Positions 63,820-64,000 of a DNA stretch of 64,000 nucleotides are shown in pieces. The notes beneath the pieces were generated by a model. The model searched no databases. It was not told the origin of the DNA and worked only from the letters and a program-made list of their open reading frames with translations. How positions within the stretch are numbered: position 1 is the first letter of the stretch; each line of letters begins with the position of its first letter. Origin of the DNA: Rhodopseudomonas faecalis (GTDB lineage Bacteria; Pseudomonadota; Alphaproteobacteria; Rhizobiales; Xanthobacteraceae); contig NZ_QJTI01000005.1 of the NCBI RefSeq assembly GCF_003217325.1, positions 1 through 64,000 on the forward strand, in the 5' to 3' direction. The translations under genes and the position numbers were made by a program.

Positions 63820-64000
63820 CTACTTGGCCACGGGCGCGCTGCTGGTGGTCGCCGGCACCAGCCCGGGATGCCGGTTCGGCTTGAGCGAGCCGACATAGAA
63901 CGACACGCCGCCGATCAGCACCACGGCGACAAAATACGCCAGATAGGCTTGCGGCGGGGTCATCAGCCAGCGGATCAGGCCGGGGCGGCTCGGCTGCTCT
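63820..64000 (-). CDS. C-terminal end of an unidentified membrane protein (cut by the window edge)
   Basis: A reverse-strand frame enters from the right edge and stops at 63822-63820, giving 59 visible residues. It reads PSRPGLIRWLMTPPQAY, one hydrophobic helix (LAYFVAVVLIGGVSFYVG), and a short tail ending TTSSAPVAK. No start codon upstream of the helix is visible. The family cannot be named from this fragment. It is convergent with the antiporter gene, with 25 bases between them. Confidence 0.55.
   Translation of the reverse strand, partial: EQPSRPGLIRWLMTPPQAYLAYFVAVVLIGGVSFYVGSLKPNRHPGLVPATTSSAPVAK

Noticed and set aside
1-64000. CRISPR array, toxin-antitoxin pair or prophage module
   Set aside because: No regularly spaced repeats, cas genes, paired small toxin/antitoxin frames or phage structural genes were seen.

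Overview
The window looks like a chromosomal segment of an alphaproteobacterium of the Rhodopseudomonas/Bradyrhizobium group (Nitrobacteraceae). The basis is gene content and high G+C: a clade I nosRZDFYLX operon, the linked beta-glucan synthesis genes ndvB and ndvC as known from Bradyrhizobium, a bacterial phosphatidylcholine synthase, a single long Rsh (SpoT/RelA) protein next to rpoZ, and the acpS-lepB-rnc-era-recO run typical of Rhizobiales. No database search was run; names rest on recognised motifs, length and context.

Region 1 (1-13625) is an accessory denitrification block. It starts in the tail of an IS481-type transposase, followed by an unrecognised helical protein transcribed away from nosR. 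Between the two lies a perfect 24-bp palindrome whose core fits the FixK/FNR pattern. The nos genes encode the nitrous-oxide reductase (NosZ), its flavo-iron-sulfur electron donor (NosR), the flavin transferase that loads NosR (NosX), and the copper-centre assembly proteins (NosD, NosF, NosY, NosL). A tightly packed four-gene tail follows: CopD-like membrane protein, TusA-like protein, polytopic NnrS-like protein and hemerythrin. The block ends at the 3' side of a tRNA-Lys gene, the usual side for island integration.

Region 2 (13700-25000) is devoted to the cell envelope. It holds ndvB (GH17 plus GT2 beta-glucan synthase), a small secreted protein, ndvC (GH17 plus membrane domain), a SPOR-like cell-envelope protein, and glmU and glmS for UDP-GlcNAc synthesis.

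Region 3 (25000-45000) mixes DNA repair (recG, mfd), sdhE, a three-gene cluster with a peptide-binding protein and two apparently catalytically dead proteins (an acyl-CoA-synthetase-like and a GGDEF-like protein), an IalB-family protein, an hspQ broken by one amber codon, transporters, a ubiquinone-type hydroxylase, pcs, terC, a quinone oxidoreductase and rimO.

Region 4 (44900-64000) is mostly housekeeping. It holds the 5-oxoprolinase genes pxpBCA, an RraA-like protein, dapA, smpB, a family 5 uracil-DNA glycosylase, a NYN-domain protein, rpoZ, rsh, pdxJ-acpS-lepB-rnc-era, recO, parC and an ion antiporter. The window ends inside an unidentified minus-strand membrane protein gene.

The least explained parts are the four-gene nos tail with the palindrome-linked gene upstream of nosR, and the pseudo-enzyme cluster at 32007-36695.
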